64,000 nt of DNA from Quillaja saponaria. Taxonomy: Eukaryota > Streptophyta > Magnoliopsida > Fabales > Quillajaceae. Shown here in pieces: positions 63,551 through 64,000 of the stretch. Under the pieces are notes generated by a model. It was not told where the DNA came from and did not search any database. It saw only the letters and a list, made by a program, of their open reading frames with translations. How positions within the stretch are numbered: the stretch's first letter is position 1; every line of letters starts with the position of its first letter. Where the stretch lies: assembly GCA_029379385.1 (NCBI GenBank), contig CM055607.1, forward strand, positions 17,918,001 to 17,982,000, given 5' to 3'. The translations under genes were made by a program, and so were the position numbers.

Positions 63551-64000
63551 GTAAATATTGACGATGTTTTAAATGTACTAGCATCACTTCATGGCATAGG
63601 TATGCTGGAAGTGGAAAATCCAAGCGAGGTAAATGTACTAGCATCACTTCACTTCTAACTTGATTTATGAAATGACTTCATTTTGATTCAGCAGAATGGG
63701 AGCTCATTAACTGGATATGTCCATTTAATGGACATTCAGTTGATTGTGATAGTTGAAAAGTTGTAGTATTAATTTAATTCCACTAGCTAATTTGAAGCTT
63801 CATCTGACAATGTAGATTTCAGTTAAGTGTTTCAGGCGACTAGCTTTAATGAAATGGTGCGTTGTATTTTCAGCTGACTAAGAGTAGACTACAGTTAAGT
63901 GCTTCAGGTGATTGATAGATCCTTTGACTAATCTTCAGCTGCTTGAAAATGCTATCATATTGTATTCCAGCTGAGTAGGTGATCCATTGAGAGATCCACT
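63551..64000. repeat. short repeats downstream of the TNP2 remnant
   Basis: AAATGTACTAGCATCACTTCA occurs at about 63570 and again at about 63631, a direct duplication inside an open frame. Further on, CAGTTAAGTG(T/C)TTCAGG(C/T)GA occurs near 63821 and 63891, along with several TCAGCTG motifs. This may be subterminal DNA of a CACTA element; the window ends before any terminus. Confidence 0.5.

Overview
This is plant nuclear DNA, almost certainly from a eudicot. The genes are split by GT-AG introns, the intergenic DNA is AT-rich, and plant transposable elements (CACTA, Ty3/gypsy, RTE-type LINE, SINEs) are abundant. I found no bacterial, viral or CRISPR features. I cannot name the species.

Gene-bearing part (1-28.9 kb). 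Four protein-coding genes could be reassembled exon by exon. (1) The 3' part of a LETM1-like gene, + strand, coding exons 2178-5418, with a possible further exon near 1.2-1.4 kb. (2) A complete trichome birefringence-like (TBL) polysaccharide O-acetyltransferase gene, - strand, 8040-5515, convergent with the first gene, only 96 bp between the stop codons. (3) A small conserved plant gene, + strand, 19257-22470, 164 residues. (4) A NGATHA-like B3 transcription factor gene, - strand, about 28642-25689, including a 16-codon last exon at 25689-25736. From memory, the order and orientation LETM1-like(+), TBL(-), small gene(+), B3(-) match Arabidopsis At5g06220-At5g06250 (and At3g11560-At3g11580). 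That makes gene 2 a TBL8/9 relative, gene 3 a likely EMB2735 ortholog, and gene 4 an NGAL2/NGAL3 (SOD7/DPA4) relative. Within this block, 8.2-19.2 kb has been expanded by a psbA plastid fragment, two Ty3/gypsy LTR pieces and a 5'-truncated LINE.

Repeat-rich intergenic part (28.9-37.9 kb). I found no gene here. It holds a probable SINE, a diverged tandem/segmental repeat block (about 32.1-34.1 kb) and a seven-unit tandem array (about 34.1-35.0 kb).

Nested transposon part (37.9-64 kb). A 14-kb CACTA element (37874-51881) has recognisable terminal inverted repeats and a decayed accessory gene on the - strand. Its internal ~165-bp tandem repeat is split by a gypsy insertion arranged LTR - deleted interior - LTR - gag remnant. 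A second CACTA end starts at 52011, and a decayed TNP2 transposase lies at 61.9-63.5 kb. Between them is a large inverted repeat (arms near 53.2-54.4 and 60.2-61.3 kb). A 4.0-kb solo LTR with a perfect 5-bp target duplication (54505-58501) sits just inside the left arm.

I did not find a convincing unknown biological system. The most notable points are the lost ATG at the B3 gene's expected start, the GC-AG intron in the TBL gene, the exon-level gene reconstructions, the nested CACTA/gypsy structure with its satellite-like array, and the solo LTR inside an inverted repeat.
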